Shown here piece by piece: positions 22,877-31,589 of a stretch of 64,000 bases of DNA; the first letter of the stretch is position 1, and each line of letters opens with the position of its first letter. The stretch comes from an uncultured Rivibacter sp. Lineage in GTDB: Bacteria > Pseudomonadota > Gammaproteobacteria > Burkholderiales > Burkholderiaceae. Location of the stretch: positions 154,108-218,107 of the forward strand of contig CAMLLU010000001.1 of assembly GCA_946480925.1 (NCBI GenBank), in the 5' to 3' direction. The notes beneath the pieces were generated by a model. It was not told where the DNA came from and did not search any database. It saw only the letters and a list, made by a program, of their open reading frames with translations. A program made the translations under genes and the position numbers.

Positions 22877-25738
22877 ATGACGGTCGGGGCAAGCCTGGGA
22901 CGGACGTTGCGGGGCGCTGCGCTCAGGTGGGCGTGGTGGCTGCTGGCGTTGTGCGCGACTTCCGCGGTGGCCGATGACACACCGCTGCGCCAGCTGCCCC
23001 AGCCAGCGGAGGTGCAGCAGCAACTCAGCCCCGCATCGCAAGCCTGGCTCAAGGCCCACCCCACGCTGCGCGTGGCCACCGTGCGCGAATGGCCACCCAT
23101 CGACCAGCACGGCCCCGGCGGTCGCTACGAAGGCGCCTCGGCCCAGATGCTGCAGGCCACGGCCCGCCTGCTGGGCGTGAAGGTCTCGGCCAAGGCGTAC
23201 GACAATTTCGAGCAGGTCATGACCGCGGTGCGGCTCGGGCAGGTGGACTTGGTGACCTCCGTGGCCCGCAGCAGGGAACGTGAAGGCGAGCTGCACTTCA
23301 GCATCCCGTACCTGTCGCTGCCGGTGGCCTACATCGGCAGCCGCGGCACCACGGACTTTTCCGAGCGCTTCGACTTCGGCGGCCGTTCGGTGGTGGTGGA
23401 GCGCGGCTACGTGGCGCAGGGCTACCTCGAGGCCACCTACCCAGGCACGCGGCTGTTCAAGGTGGACAACACGCTGCAGGCCTTGCAGGCAGTGGCCGAA
23501 GGCCGTGCCGACTTCTACCTCGGTGCATTGCCGCCGGCGCACTACCTCATCGAGTCGCACCGCCTGGCCGACCTGGAGGTGATGCGCACCACGCGGCTGT
23601 CGATAGGCAACCTGCATTTCGCCTCCACTGCGGTGCCGCTGCGCGACGCCATCGACGTGGCACTGCGCGCCATGGGCAGTGGCCTGCTCGACGGGATCGC
23701 CGCGAGCTGGCAGCCACGCTACCTGACGCTCACGCCGCAACGCCCGTTGGTGCAAGGCGCGCGTGCTGCTGCGGCGCAGGCGCTGGGGGAGCTGCGCGTG
23801 GCCTTCGACGTGGGCTTCGGCCCGGTGACCTACGTGGGTGAGGACGGCGAGGCCAGCGGCTTCGCGGTGGAGATGTTCCGCCGCGTGGCCGACGCCGCCG
23901 GCCTGCGCTACCGCTTCGTGGCCATGCCGTCGTTCCAGGCAGGCATGCAGGCCGTGCGCGAACGCGAGGCTGACGTGATGCTCGCCGCCGTGCGTACCTT
24001 CGAGCGGCTGGAGTTCGCCTCCTTCGTGGGGCCGTATTACACGGCGCCTTCGGTGCTGGTGAGCCGGCTCGACGGCGGCGGCTGGCACAGCGTGGCCTCG
24101 CTCGGCGGCCGCACGCTGGCGGTGGACGCGGCGCACTACCTCATTCCCGCGATCCGCCGCGAGGCGCCGGCGGTGCACATCCTCGAGACCGGCAGCGTGG
24201 AGCATTCGTTCGAAGCGGTGCAGCAAGGCCAGGCCGATGCCGCCGTCACCAACCTCGAAGTCGCGGTGCGGCTCATCAACTCGCGCTTCCTCGGCAAGCT
24301 GCAGGTCACCGGCACGGTGGAAGGCCGGCCCAGCGAGCTGTACTTCATGCTGCGCAACGACCGGCCCGAGCTGGCCACGGCGCTGAAGCAGGGCTTCGAC
24401 GTGACGCCCGAGAACGAGCGCCATGCACTGGCCAACACCTGGCTGCGCACCGAATACCGCCCCGGCGTTTCGTGGTGGCGCGTGGCCGCGTTCGTGGGCC
24501 CGCTGTTCGCCGCATTGGTGGTGGCCCTGCTGGCGATGGCCTTCTACAACCGGCGCCTGAAGGCCCAGGTGCAGGCCCGTGAGCGTGCCGAACAGGCGCT
24601 CGCGGTCGAGCGCGACATGGCCCGCCAGACGGCCCGGGCCAAGGCCGAGTTCCTGGCCGAAATGGGCCACGAGGTGCGCACGCCGCTGGGCGCCATTGCC
24701 GGCGGCCTGAAGCTGCTCGAGCGCGAGGCCCTGCCCGAAAGCACGAGCCGTACGCTGGGCTCCATCAACCGCGCGGCGCAACACCTGGTGGAGCTGCTCA
24801 ACAACCTGCTCGATGCGGCCAAGCTGGAGGCCAGCAAGATCGAGATGCACGTGCAGCCGCTCGACGTATGCCGGCTGGTGGCCGAGGTGATCCAGGAATT
24901 CGAGCCGCTGGCGCAATCGCGCGGTGTGAAGCTCGGCACCGGGCTGCCGAACCCACCGCTGCCCGAAGTGATGCTCGACGGCCTGCGTGCCCGCCAGGTG
25001 CTGGCCAACCTGGTGTCGAACGCGCTCAAGTTCACGCCGCCGGGTGGCGAGGTGGCCACCCGGCTGCAAGGCCGCGTGGTGGGCTCCAACCACAGCGGCA
25101 CGCCGATCTGGGAGCTGTTCTTTGCCGTGCGTGACACCGGCGTGGGCATGAGCCGCGAGGTGCGCGAGCGTGTGTTCCAGCGCTTCGTGCAGGCGCCAGG
25201 TGCCGAACAGCGCTACGGCGGCTCAGGCTTGGGGCTCGCCATCGTGCGGCAGCTGCTCGACCTCGTGGGCGGCACCATCGAGGTGGACAGCGAGCCCGGC
25301 CAGGGCAGCGAATTCCGCGTGCGCGTTTGCGTGACCCAGGCGCGTGAAGCTCCCGCAGTTCAGGGTGCGTCACCATGGCGCAGCGTGCTGCTCGTCGAAG
25401 ACGACCCGGTGAACCAGACGCTGTTCGCCGAGGAACTGACTGCCGGCGGCTACGAGCTGCGCGTGGCCGCGAGCGCCGAAGAGGCGCTGCAAGTGCTGCG
25501 CGAGCGTCAGGCCGACGTGCTCGTCACCGACTTGAACCTGCCCGGGCAAAGCGGCCTCGAGCTGGTGGCCGAGGCGCGTGCGCTCGGCGAGGCGGCGGCG
25601 CCGAAACGCGTGGTGGTGCTGTCTGGCGAAGACACGCCGTCGGGCGGCGCGGCCGCCGCCGGGGTGGACCTGTGGCTCGCCAAGCCGCGTGGGGCCTCAG
25701 ACCGCAACTGGCTCACCGCGCTGCGCGCCCTGCGCTGA
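22877..25738 (+). CDS. EvgS/BvgS-like hybrid histidine kinase with two periplasmic solute-binding domains
   Basis: A 953-residue membrane sensor. A signal peptide (about 1-36) is followed by two SBP_bac_3 (venus flytrap) domains at about 60-280 and 295-535 (HPTLRVATVREWPPIDQHG; LRVAFDVGFGPVTYVGEDG). One helix (VAAFVGPLFAALVVALLAM, about 540) leads to HisKA (FLAEMGHEVRTPLGAI), HATPase (NLVSNALKFTPPGG; GSGLGLAIVRQLL) and a receiver with phospho-aspartate in VLVTDLNLPGQSG. The layout is that of EvgS/BvgS but without a PAS or HPt domain. GGGGAGA lies 4 bases before ATG 22877. No response regulator or HPt gene is adjacent, so its output is encoded elsewhere. The ligand is unknown. Confidence 0.88.
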   Translation: MTVGASLGRTLRGAALRWAWWLLALCATSAVADDTPLRQLPQPAEVQQQLSPASQAWLKAHPTLRVATVREWPPIDQHGPGGRYEGASAQMLQATARLLGVKVSAKAYDNFEQVMTAVRLGQVDLVTSVARSREREGELHFSIPYLSLPVAYIGSRGTTDFSERFDFGGRSVVVERGYVAQGYLEATYPGTRLFKVDNTLQALQAVAEGRADFYLGALPPAHYLIESHRLADLEVMRTTRLSIGNLHFASTAVPLRDAIDVALRAMGSGLLDGIAASWQPRYLTLTPQRPLVQGARAAAAQALGELRVAFDVGFGPVTYVGEDGEASGFAVEMFRRVADAAGLRYRFVAMPSFQAGMQAVREREADVMLAAVRTFERLEFASFVGPYYTAPSVLVSRLDGGGWHSVASLGGRTLAVDAAHYLIPAIRREAPAVHILETGSVEHSFEAVQQGQADAAVTNLEVAVRLINSRFLGKLQVTGTVEGRPSELYFMLRNDRPELATALKQGFDVTPENERHALANTWLRTEYRPGVSWWRVAAFVGPLFAALVVALLAMAFYNRRLKAQVQARERAEQALAVERDMARQTARAKAEFLAEMGHEVRTPLGAIAGGLKLLEREALPESTSRTLGSINRAAQHLVELLNNLLDAAKLEASKIEMHVQPLDVCRLVAEVIQEFEPLAQSRGVKLGTGLPNPPLPEVMLDGLRARQVLANLVSNALKFTPPGGEVATRLQGRVVGSNHSGTPIWELFFAVRDTGVGMSREVRERVFQRFVQAPGAEQRYGGSGLGLAIVRQLLDLVGGTIEVDSEPGQGSEFRVRVCVTQAREAPAVQGASPWRSVLLVEDDPVNQTLFAEELTAGGYELRVAASAEEALQVLRERQADVLVTDLNLPGQSGLELVAEARALGEAAAPKRVVVLSGEDTPSGGAAAAGVDLWLAKPRGASDRNWLTALRALR

Positions 25739-25750
25739 AGCCGTGGTTCG

Positions 25751-26722
25751 TCATCCGCCGCGAAAGCGCGGGCTCGGGCACGCCAGGTAGAACCATTCCT
25801 GGCCCGCCAGTGCGGCCGGGTTGGGGAACACGATGCGCCCGTCGGTGGCGGCTTCCACCGGCGTGCCGTCGTGCCGGGTGCCGACCACCTCGCCGGCACG
25901 CACCGCGTCGAAGCTGGCCCACTCGCGCACGAAGCGGTCGTCGTCATGCGCCTTGTCGACCACTTCGAACAGGTGCAGGGCTTCCACGGCGGTGGCCGGC
26001 GCGGGCGGCGGTGCATCGATCAGCCGCAGATGCGCCAGCGTGTTGACGATGGCGCGGTAGGCCACCTCGGGTGCGCGTGGATCTGCGTGCTGGCCGCACT
26101 CGAGCGTGAAGCCCCAGCCGCCCACGCGGCGCATGTATTCGGTGGTGCCCACGCCGTAGTCCGCATCGAGCTCGTGCAGCGGCTGGCCGGCCGCTGCCAG
26201 TTGCGCGCGGCGGCGCTCCACGCCGGCGGCATAGGTGCCCAGCCAGCCGTCGACGATGCGGCGCACGCCCAGCCGCACGGCCAGCGCCTCTTCCTGATCG
26301 GCATGGGCAAAGGGCTCCAGCGCGCCGCTGTTGTTCTCAGGCCCCACCATCGCGAACGGCTCACCGGCGGTGTGAAAGGAATGAAGGTCGAGCAATACCT
26401 CGTGGCGTTCCAGCAGCGGGCACAGCCAGTTGGCCACGTGGTCTTCGAACTCGTGGATCTCTCCGGTCGGGGCGAGCTTGCGGTTGAGGTTGCGGTCGCC
26501 CTGGCGCTGGCGGTGTTCGTAGGCCAGCGGGTTGGTCACGGGCACGAAGGTCACTTCGCCCGCAATGAGCGCGAGGCGGCCTTGTTCGATGTCTTGCAGC
26601 ACGCGGCGTATCGCCACCGTGCCGCAGGTTTCGTTGCCGTGCACCGCGCCGGTCACGATGAGCCGCGGGCCCGGCGTGGTGCTCTTGAAATGGATGGATT
26701 CGAAGGGGCGCATGTTGGTCAT
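25751..26722 (-). CDS. Succinylglutamate desuccinylase/aspartoacylase family protein
   Basis: A 323-residue M14-like zinc amidohydrolase. Zinc ligands are in VHGNETCGTVA (H and E, near residue 28) and DLHSFHTAGEP (H, near residue 112); the arginine/asparagine pair GDRNLNRKL is family-typical. The catalytic glutamate lies in FTLECGQH. AstE cleaves succinylglutamate in arginine catabolism, but no ast genes are nearby, so it may act on another N-acyl amino acid. The 16-base gap to the D-Ala-D-Ala dipeptidase gene upstream suggests one transcript. Confidence 0.85.
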   Translation of the reverse strand: MTNMRPFESIHFKSTTPGPRLIVTGAVHGNETCGTVAIRRVLQDIEQGRLALIAGEVTFVPVTNPLAYEHRQRQGDRNLNRKLAPTGEIHEFEDHVANWLCPLLERHEVLLDLHSFHTAGEPFAMVGPENNSGALEPFAHADQEEALAVRLGVRRIVDGWLGTYAAGVERRRAQLAAAGQPLHELDADYGVGTTEYMRRVGGWGFTLECGQHADPRAPEVAYRAIVNTLAHLRLIDAPPPAPATAVEALHLFEVVDKAHDDDRFVREWASFDAVRAGEVVGTRHDGTPVEAATDGRIVFPNPAALAGQEWFYLACPSPRFRGG

Positions 26723-26737
26723 CCGTCTTGTTGTCGG

Positions 26738-27337
26738 TCAGTCCACGCGCGTGAAGTGCTGCCGCACGTGGCGGCGATCGAGCATGTCGAAATGCCACCA
26801 CTCGTTGTCGATGCCGTTGAAGCCGCCCGCCGCCATGGCTCGGCGCAACAGCTCACGGTGGTTCACGTGCTGTGCCAGCAGCGCGCCGCTGGCCAGGTGC
26901 TGCGCTTCGAGCTTCGGATGCGAGAGCTCGTCCATCTCGTCGAAGCCGCTGCCCATGTCGAGCTCGACGCCGCTCGCATCGAGCAGCGTCACGTCCAGCG
27001 CCATGCCGAAGGAATGGATGGAGCCGATCGCGGGGTCGGCCACGTACTGGCGCAGCCCGGTGCCGTCGAGGAAGTCCCACAGCTGCACCTGCACGCGGTG
27101 CGGGCGCAAGGCATCGAGCACGAGGATGCGATGGCCGGGCGCCTCGCGCTGCAGGTGCGCGGCAGCGCGCTCCAGGCCGTTGGCGGCGAGCCGGTGCAGC
27201 CAGGTGCAGTCCAGCGAGCCATAGAGGTTGCGGCCGGTGAAGTTGCGCTCGCTCGCATAGCGCAGGTCCACGGCCACGCCGGCAATCGACGGTACGTGGC
27301 GGAAGTCCGGATGGGAGGCGACGTCTTCACAACGCAT
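26738..27337 (-). CDS. ddpX: D-alanyl-D-alanine dipeptidase (VanX/DdpX family, M15D)
   Basis: A 199-residue zinc peptidase. The metal-binding motif SIHSFGMALDV (S-x-H-x6-D) lies near residue 105 and the catalytic glutamate/third ligand in NEWWHF near residue 180. VLDALRPHRVQVQLWD with the conserved arginine matches VanX. There is no signal peptide, so it is cytoplasmic and would cleave D-Ala-D-Ala for peptidoglycan turnover or as a nutrient. It lies 16 bases upstream of the AstE-like gene. Confidence 0.87.
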   Translation of the reverse strand: MRCEDVASHPDFRHVPSIAGVAVDLRYASERNFTGRNLYGSLDCTWLHRLAANGLERAAAHLQREAPGHRILVLDALRPHRVQVQLWDFLDGTGLRQYVADPAIGSIHSFGMALDVTLLDASGVELDMGSGFDEMDELSHPKLEAQHLASGALLAQHVNHRELLRRAMAAGGFNGIDNEWWHFDMLDRRHVRQHFTRVD

Positions 27338-27383
27338 GTCGCCCGAGGATAGCGGAGCGCCGTGGGCCCGCCGTTGCACGGGG

Positions 27384-27764
27384 CTATCGGATGTCGCCGT
27401 CCACGTAGTACCAGCGGCCTTCTTCGAGCACGAAGCGGCTCGTCTCGTGCAAGCGGTGCGCGCGGCCGCCGAGTTTGCTGCGGGCCACGAACTCCACGGT
27501 GGCGTGGGTGTCGTCCTTTTGCTCGTGGCGTTTCACCTCGAGGCCCAGCCACTTGAGCCCGGGCTCGTCGGCGCCCAGGTCGGCAGGCCGTGTGGATGGG
27601 TGCCAGGTGGCCAGCAGGTAGTCGTGCAGAGCCAGCACGTAAGCGCTGTAACGGGAGCGCATCAGGGCCTCTGCGGTGGGGGCGGCCGCCCCGGCATGGA
27701 AGGGGCCGCAGCAGCGTTCATAGCCGGCATTCGAGCCGCACGGGCAAGGCGCATGGCCTTTCAT
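27384..27764 (-). CDS. YchJ-family SEC-C motif protein
   Basis: A 126-residue protein with an N-terminal SEC-C zinc motif [17 protein letters not shown] (residues 7-23) and the UPF0225 core [27 protein letters not shown] and [13 protein letters not shown]. The function is not established; SEC-C motifs bind zinc and SecB-like partners. Its ATG overlaps the stop of the upstream MarR-GNAT gene (ATGA). Confidence 0.9.
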   Translation of the reverse strand: MKGHAPCPCGSNAGYERCCGPFHAGAAAPTAEALMRSRYSAYVLALHDYLLATWHPSTRPADLGADEPGLKWLGLEVKRHEQKDDTHATVEFVARSKLGGRAHRLHETSRFVLEEGRWYYVDGDIR

Positions 27765-28720
27765 AGATCGAGCTCCCAGGTTTCGCCGACGAGATCGTGC
27801 CCGAAGCTGTGATGCGGCTCCTGCTTCACCAGCCGGTAGCCCGCCTTCTGGTAGGTGGCCCGTGCCGCGGTCAGCACCGAATTGGTCCACAGCGTGATCT
27901 TGCGGTAGCCCTTGTCACGTGCGAAGCGCTCGCACTCGTTCACCAGGCGCTTGCCCAGGCCCAGGCCGCGCGCCGCCGGCTCCACCAGCAGCATGCGCAG
28001 CTTGGCCGCGTGCTCGCCGTACTCATTGGCCGGCGCCTTCACGAGGAACACGCAGCCGAGGTTTTCGCCATCGCGCTCGGCGATCCAGCCGCGCTCGCGC
28101 TGCGGGTCGAAGTGGTCGACGAAGTCAGCCGACAAGCGTGCGGCCAGGGCCTCGAACTGCTGGTTCCAGCCGTACTCCTGCGCATACAGCGCGCCGTGGC
28201 GCTGCACCACCCAGCCCATGTCGCCCGCGCGCGGCTCACGCAGCGTGATCATCGGCGGCGTTTGCGGGCCCAGCAGCAGCGACTGCACCGTGCCCATGGC
28301 GGCAAGCAGCCGTGTCTGTTCGGGCTCGCTCAATGCGTCGAGCCAGTGCGCGACCTGCGCGCTCGATGCAGCGTCCATCGCGGCGTAGATGCGCCGGCCT
28401 TCGGCGGAAAGCGAAAGCTGCTGCGCCCGTGCATCGGCGGGCGAGCGGCTCACGTTCACGAGCCGGGCTTCGCGCAGGCGCCGCAGCAGCCGGCTCAGGT
28501 AGCCGGCGTCCAGCCCCAGTTGGCCGGCGAGCCAGGTGGCCGTGGGCGGCTGCGCCTCGTCGGCATGCGCCAGCTCCCATAGCGCACGGGCCTCGCTCAG
28601 GCCCAGGCCGGTGTCGAGCAGGCCGTCGTCAAGCAGGCCGAGGTGCTGGGTGTAGAAGCGCCCGAAACGCCGCACCGCGGCAACGCGCTCGACCAGGGCA
28701 GGGGAAGCAGCATCGTGCAT
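27761..28720 (-). CDS. MarR-type regulator fused to GNAT acetyltransferase
   Basis: A 319-residue two-domain protein. Residues 1-150 form a MarR winged helix ([51 protein letters not shown]). Residues about 160-319 form an N-acetyltransferase with the acetyl-CoA loop [19 protein letters not shown] near residue 258. Such fusions are widespread; targets are mostly unknown. AAAGG lies 8 bases before the ATG. Two palindromes lie in the divergent region just upstream, likely its own operator. yaaA is divergently transcribed. Confidence 0.88.
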   Translation of the reverse strand: MHDAASPALVERVAAVRRFGRFYTQHLGLLDDGLLDTGLGLSEARALWELAHADEAQPPTATWLAGQLGLDAGYLSRLLRRLREARLVNVSRSPADARAQQLSLSAEGRRIYAAMDAASSAQVAHWLDALSEPEQTRLLAAMGTVQSLLLGPQTPPMITLREPRAGDMGWVVQRHGALYAQEYGWNQQFEALAARLSADFVDHFDPQRERGWIAERDGENLGCVFLVKAPANEYGEHAAKLRMLLVEPAARGLGLGKRLVNECERFARDKGYRKITLWTNSVLTAARATYQKAGYRLVKQEPHHSFGHDLVGETWELDL

Positions 28721-28751
28721 CGCGAGGCCTTTCAAGTTGTGTAGGCAAATG

Positions 28752-28777
28752 GCATTTAAATGCTTGCCAAAGGCAAG
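28752..28777. promoter_or_regulatory. Two adjoining palindromes, probable MarR operator
   Basis: GCATTTAAATGC (28752-28763) is a perfect 12-base palindrome, followed at once by CTTGCC-AAA-GGCAAG (28763-28777), a perfect 6-base inverted repeat. They lie in an unusually AT-rich spot between the divergent MarR-GNAT gene (start 28720) and yaaA (start 28844). MarR proteins bind short palindromes in their own promoter regions; binding here is inferred. Confidence 0.5.
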
Positions 28778-28843
28778 TTTATGCGTCTCGGTGGCCAGGC
28801 ACCAGCGCTGATACGCTCGCCCACCCATTTGCCATTGCCCGCC

Positions 28844-29623
28844 ATGCTGTTTCTGCTGTCTCCCGCCAAGTCGCTCGACTACGACACCCCGCCGCACGTG
28901 GCGGCCCACACGCTGCCGGTATTCGCCGACCGGGCCGCCGAGCTGATCGGCGTGCTGCGCGAAAAGTCCAGCGCCGAGGTCGCCGAGCTGATGGACCTGA
29001 GCGAGGCGCTGGCCGACCTGAACGTGAACCGCTATGCCGCCTGGCAGCGTCGCTTCACCGCACGCAACAGCAAGCAGGCCGCGCTGGCCTTCAACGGCGA
29101 CGTCTATGAAGGCCTTCAGGCCGCGAGCCTGGGCGAAAAAGACCTCGAATGGGCGCAGCAGCACGTCGCCATCCTGAGCGGCCTGTACGGCGTGCTGCGC
29201 CCGCTGGACTGGATGCAGCCCTACCGGCTCGAAATGGGCACGCGGCTGGTCAACCCGCGCGGCAAGGACCTCTACCGCTATTGGGCCGACACCATCGCTC
29301 CCCACCTCAACGAGCGCCTGGCCGGCGAAAAGACGCCCATCGTGGTGAACCTCGCGTCTGAGGAATATTTCAAGGCCGTCGATCTGAAGGCACTGAAAGC
29401 CCGCGTGGTTCATTGCGTGTTCGAGGAATGGAAAAGCGGGCGTTACAAGGTGGTGAGCTTCTTCGCCAAGCGCGCGCGGGGGCTCATGGTGCGCTACGCG
29501 ATCGAAAAGCGCGCCAAGACACCCAAGGTGCTGGAGCGTTTCGACCGCGAGGGCTACTCACTCGACGCAACGGCCAGCGAGCCCGACCGGCTGGTGTTCC
29601 GGCGTCGTAACAGTGACCTGTGA
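28844..29623 (+). CDS. yaaA: Peroxide stress protein YaaA (DUF328)
   Basis: A 259-residue protein starting MLFLLSPAKSLDYDTPP, with FNGDVYEGLQAASLGE, HVAILSGLYGVLRPLDWMQP (residues about 107-126) and NLASEEYFKAVD, all diagnostic of the YaaA family. In E. coli YaaA limits intracellular free iron and Fenton damage during peroxide stress and binds DNA. No strong ribosome-binding site is seen before 28844. The stop codon is within a GGTCAC-type repeat. Confidence 0.94.
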   Translation: MLFLLSPAKSLDYDTPPHVAAHTLPVFADRAAELIGVLREKSSAEVAELMDLSEALADLNVNRYAAWQRRFTARNSKQAALAFNGDVYEGLQAASLGEKDLEWAQQHVAILSGLYGVLRPLDWMQPYRLEMGTRLVNPRGKDLYRYWADTIAPHLNERLAGEKTPIVVNLASEEYFKAVDLKALKARVVHCVFEEWKSGRYKVVSFFAKRARGLMVRYAIEKRAKTPKVLERFDREGYSLDATASEPDRLVFRRRNSDL

Positions 29624-29675
29624 CCGGTGACTGGTGACTGGTACTGGCCACTGGTCACCAGTTACCGGTCACTGC
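29608..29675. repeat. GGTCAC-type heptamer repeats, copy 2
   Basis: Degenerate units (CAGTGAC, CTGTGAC, CGGTGAC, TGGTGAC on one side; TGGTCAC, CGGTCAC on the other) surround a centre near 29645, making a loose inverted array between yaaA and the prolyl hydroxylase gene. The yaaA stop codon lies in the first units. Compare 9243-9290 and 41258-41327. Confidence 0.6.
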
Positions 29676-29688
29676 GAGAATCGCCGCC

Positions 29689-30540
29689 ATGAGCGCTCAA
29701 AGCATCACCCCCGAACTGCGTCACTGGATCGTCGAGCAGGCGAAGGCCGGGCACAAGCCGGACGTCGTGCTCAAGTCGATGATGGACAGCGGCTGGGAGG
29801 AAGAGGTCGCAATCCGCGCCCTCGAAGAGACCCTGCAGGGCTTTCTGGACGAACACGCCAAGGCGGCCGGCCTGCCGGCGCCCAAGCCGGTGCCCGAGCC
29901 CGACATCGCAGGCTCCCCCAGCGTCGTGCGGGCCTTCGACCGCGACGTGCGCATCGTGATGGCGATGCGCAACCCGCGCGTCGTAGTCTTCGGCGGCCTG
30001 CTGTCGCGCGAGGAATGCGACGCCATCGTCGACCTGGCCCGCCCCCGGCTGGCACGTTCCGAAACGGTGGACAACGCCACCGGCGGCAGTGAGGTCAACG
30101 CCGCGCGCACCAGCGAAGGCATGTTCTTCCGCCGTGGCGAGCACGAGGTGATCTCGCGGCTCGAACAGCGCATCGCCGCGCTGGTGAACTGGCCGATCGA
30201 AAACGGCGAAGGCCTGCAGATCCTGCACTACCGCCCTGGCGCCGAATACAAGCCGCACTACGACTACTTCGACCCCGCGCAGCCGGGCACGCCCACCATC
30301 CTGAAGCGCGGCGGCCAGCGCGTGGGCACGCTGGTGATGTACCTCAACGACCCTGAGCGCGGCGGCGGCACCACCTTCCCCGACGTGCACCTCGAAGTCG
30401 CGCCGATGAAGGGCAATGCAGTGTTCTTCAGCTACGACCGCCCACACCCCATGACGAAGACGCTGCACGGCGGTGCGCCGGTGCAGGCCGGCGAGAAGTG
30501 GGTCGCCACCAAGTGGCTGCGCGAGGGGCAGTTCGAGTGA
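29689..30540 (+). CDS. 2-oxoglutarate/Fe(II) prolyl 4-hydroxylase-like dioxygenase
   Basis: A 283-residue protein. An N-terminal helical segment (1-70) precedes the P4H catalytic domain. Iron ligands are H-x-D in YKPHYDYFDP (near residue 187) and the distal histidine in TKTLHGGAPV (near residue 260), followed by a lysine in GEKWVATKW that binds 2-oxoglutarate. LVMYLNDPERGGGTTFP is family-typical. The bacterial substrate is unknown; EF-Tu is one reported target of bacterial P4Hs. The stop overlaps the next start (GTGA). Confidence 0.88.
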   Translation: MSAQSITPELRHWIVEQAKAGHKPDVVLKSMMDSGWEEEVAIRALEETLQGFLDEHAKAAGLPAPKPVPEPDIAGSPSVVRAFDRDVRIVMAMRNPRVVVFGGLLSREECDAIVDLARPRLARSETVDNATGGSEVNAARTSEGMFFRRGEHEVISRLEQRIAALVNWPIENGEGLQILHYRPGAEYKPHYDYFDPAQPGTPTILKRGGQRVGTLVMYLNDPERGGGTTFPDVHLEVAPMKGNAVFFSYDRPHPMTKTLHGGAPVQAGEKWVATKWLREGQFE

Positions 30541-31580
30541 CCGATCGTCCAGCCGGTGCAGACCCACTGCACGACGCGCTGGATGGCTTGCGCATCGTCG
30601 ATCTCTCGCGCCTGCTGCCCGGGCCACTGGCCACGCTGCGGCTGGCCCAATGGGGCGCCGACGTGCTGAAGGTCGAAGACCCCGGTGAAGGCGATGGCGC
30701 CCGCGCCCTGTGGCGTACCCAGGCCGAGGCTGCCGCAGGCGAACCCGGCCCGTTCTACCGCCAGCTCAATGCCGGCAAGCGCGTGCTGCGGCTCGATCTG
30801 CGCAGCCCCGAGGGCAAGGCCACGCTGCTCGAAGAGCTGCGCAGCGCCGACGCCCTGGTCGAGGGCTTTCGCCCCGGCGTGATGGCGCGGCTGGGGCTCG
30901 ACTTCGACACCGTGTCGGCGCTGAACCCCAAGTTGGCGATGGTGTCCATCAGCGGCTACGGCCAGCAAGGCCCTTGGGCACAGCGTGCCGGTCACGACAT
31001 CAACTACATCGCGATGGCCGGTGTGCTGGAGCAGGTCGCCACGCCCGATGGCGAGGTCGCGCTGCCCAATTTCCAGATCGGCGATCTGCTGGGTGGCGCG
31101 CAGGCGGCGCTGAGCGCGTTGCTGGCAGCCGTGCTGGCCGCGCAGCGCACCGGGCGCGGGCGCCACGTCGACATCTCGATGACGCACGAGGTGATGCGCC
31201 ACCAGGTGGTGGTGCGTACCGCACTCGAAGCACAGGGCCGGGTGCCGCCGGCCGGGCGCGACCTGCTCTCGGGCGGGGCGCCTTGCTACGGTGTCTACCG
31301 CACGGCCGACGGCCGCCACCTCGCGGTGGGCGCGCTGGAACTCAAGTTCTGGCAGTCGCTGTGCAAGGCCCTCGGCTGCCCCCAATGGGAGCGACGCCAC
31401 TGGTCCCTCGGTGAGGCACCGGGCAGCGACGCGGCGTTGGCCCTGCGCGCCGAGCTGCAGACCGTATTGGCCTCGCAGCCGCTGGCGCATTGGGTGCAGC
31501 TGTTCGACAGCGTCGATGCCTGCGTGACGCCGGTGTTGAGGCTGGACGAGGCGCTGCGGCATCCGCTGTTTGCGGCCTGA
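30537..31580 (+). CDS. Class III CoA-transferase (CaiB/BaiF), racemase-like
   Basis: A 347-residue cytoplasmic enzyme. LRIVDLSRLLPGPLATLRLAQWGADVLKVEDP is the CoA-binding N-terminal fold; the catalytic aspartate lies in AGHDINYIAMAG (near residue 158). Its length and single-domain form resemble alpha-methylacyl-CoA racemases. It either moves CoA between acids or epimerises a 2-methylacyl-CoA; sequence alone does not decide. GTG 30537 overlaps the stop of the P4H gene and is preceded by GAGGGG. Confidence 0.85.
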   Translation: MTDRPAGADPLHDALDGLRIVDLSRLLPGPLATLRLAQWGADVLKVEDPGEGDGARALWRTQAEAAAGEPGPFYRQLNAGKRVLRLDLRSPEGKATLLEELRSADALVEGFRPGVMARLGLDFDTVSALNPKLAMVSISGYGQQGPWAQRAGHDINYIAMAGVLEQVATPDGEVALPNFQIGDLLGGAQAALSALLAAVLAAQRTGRGRHVDISMTHEVMRHQVVVRTALEAQGRVPPAGRDLLSGGAPCYGVYRTADGRHLAVGALELKFWQSLCKALGCPQWERRHWSLGEAPGSDAALALRAELQTVLASQPLAHWVQLFDSVDACVTPVLRLDEALRHPLFAA

Positions 31581-31589
31581 CGCAACACC

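Noticed and set aside
22796..25093. Antisense extension of the truC frame opposite the hybrid kinase
   Set aside because: Low-complexity translation with no family similarity; only the part up to 22795 matches RluA enzymes.
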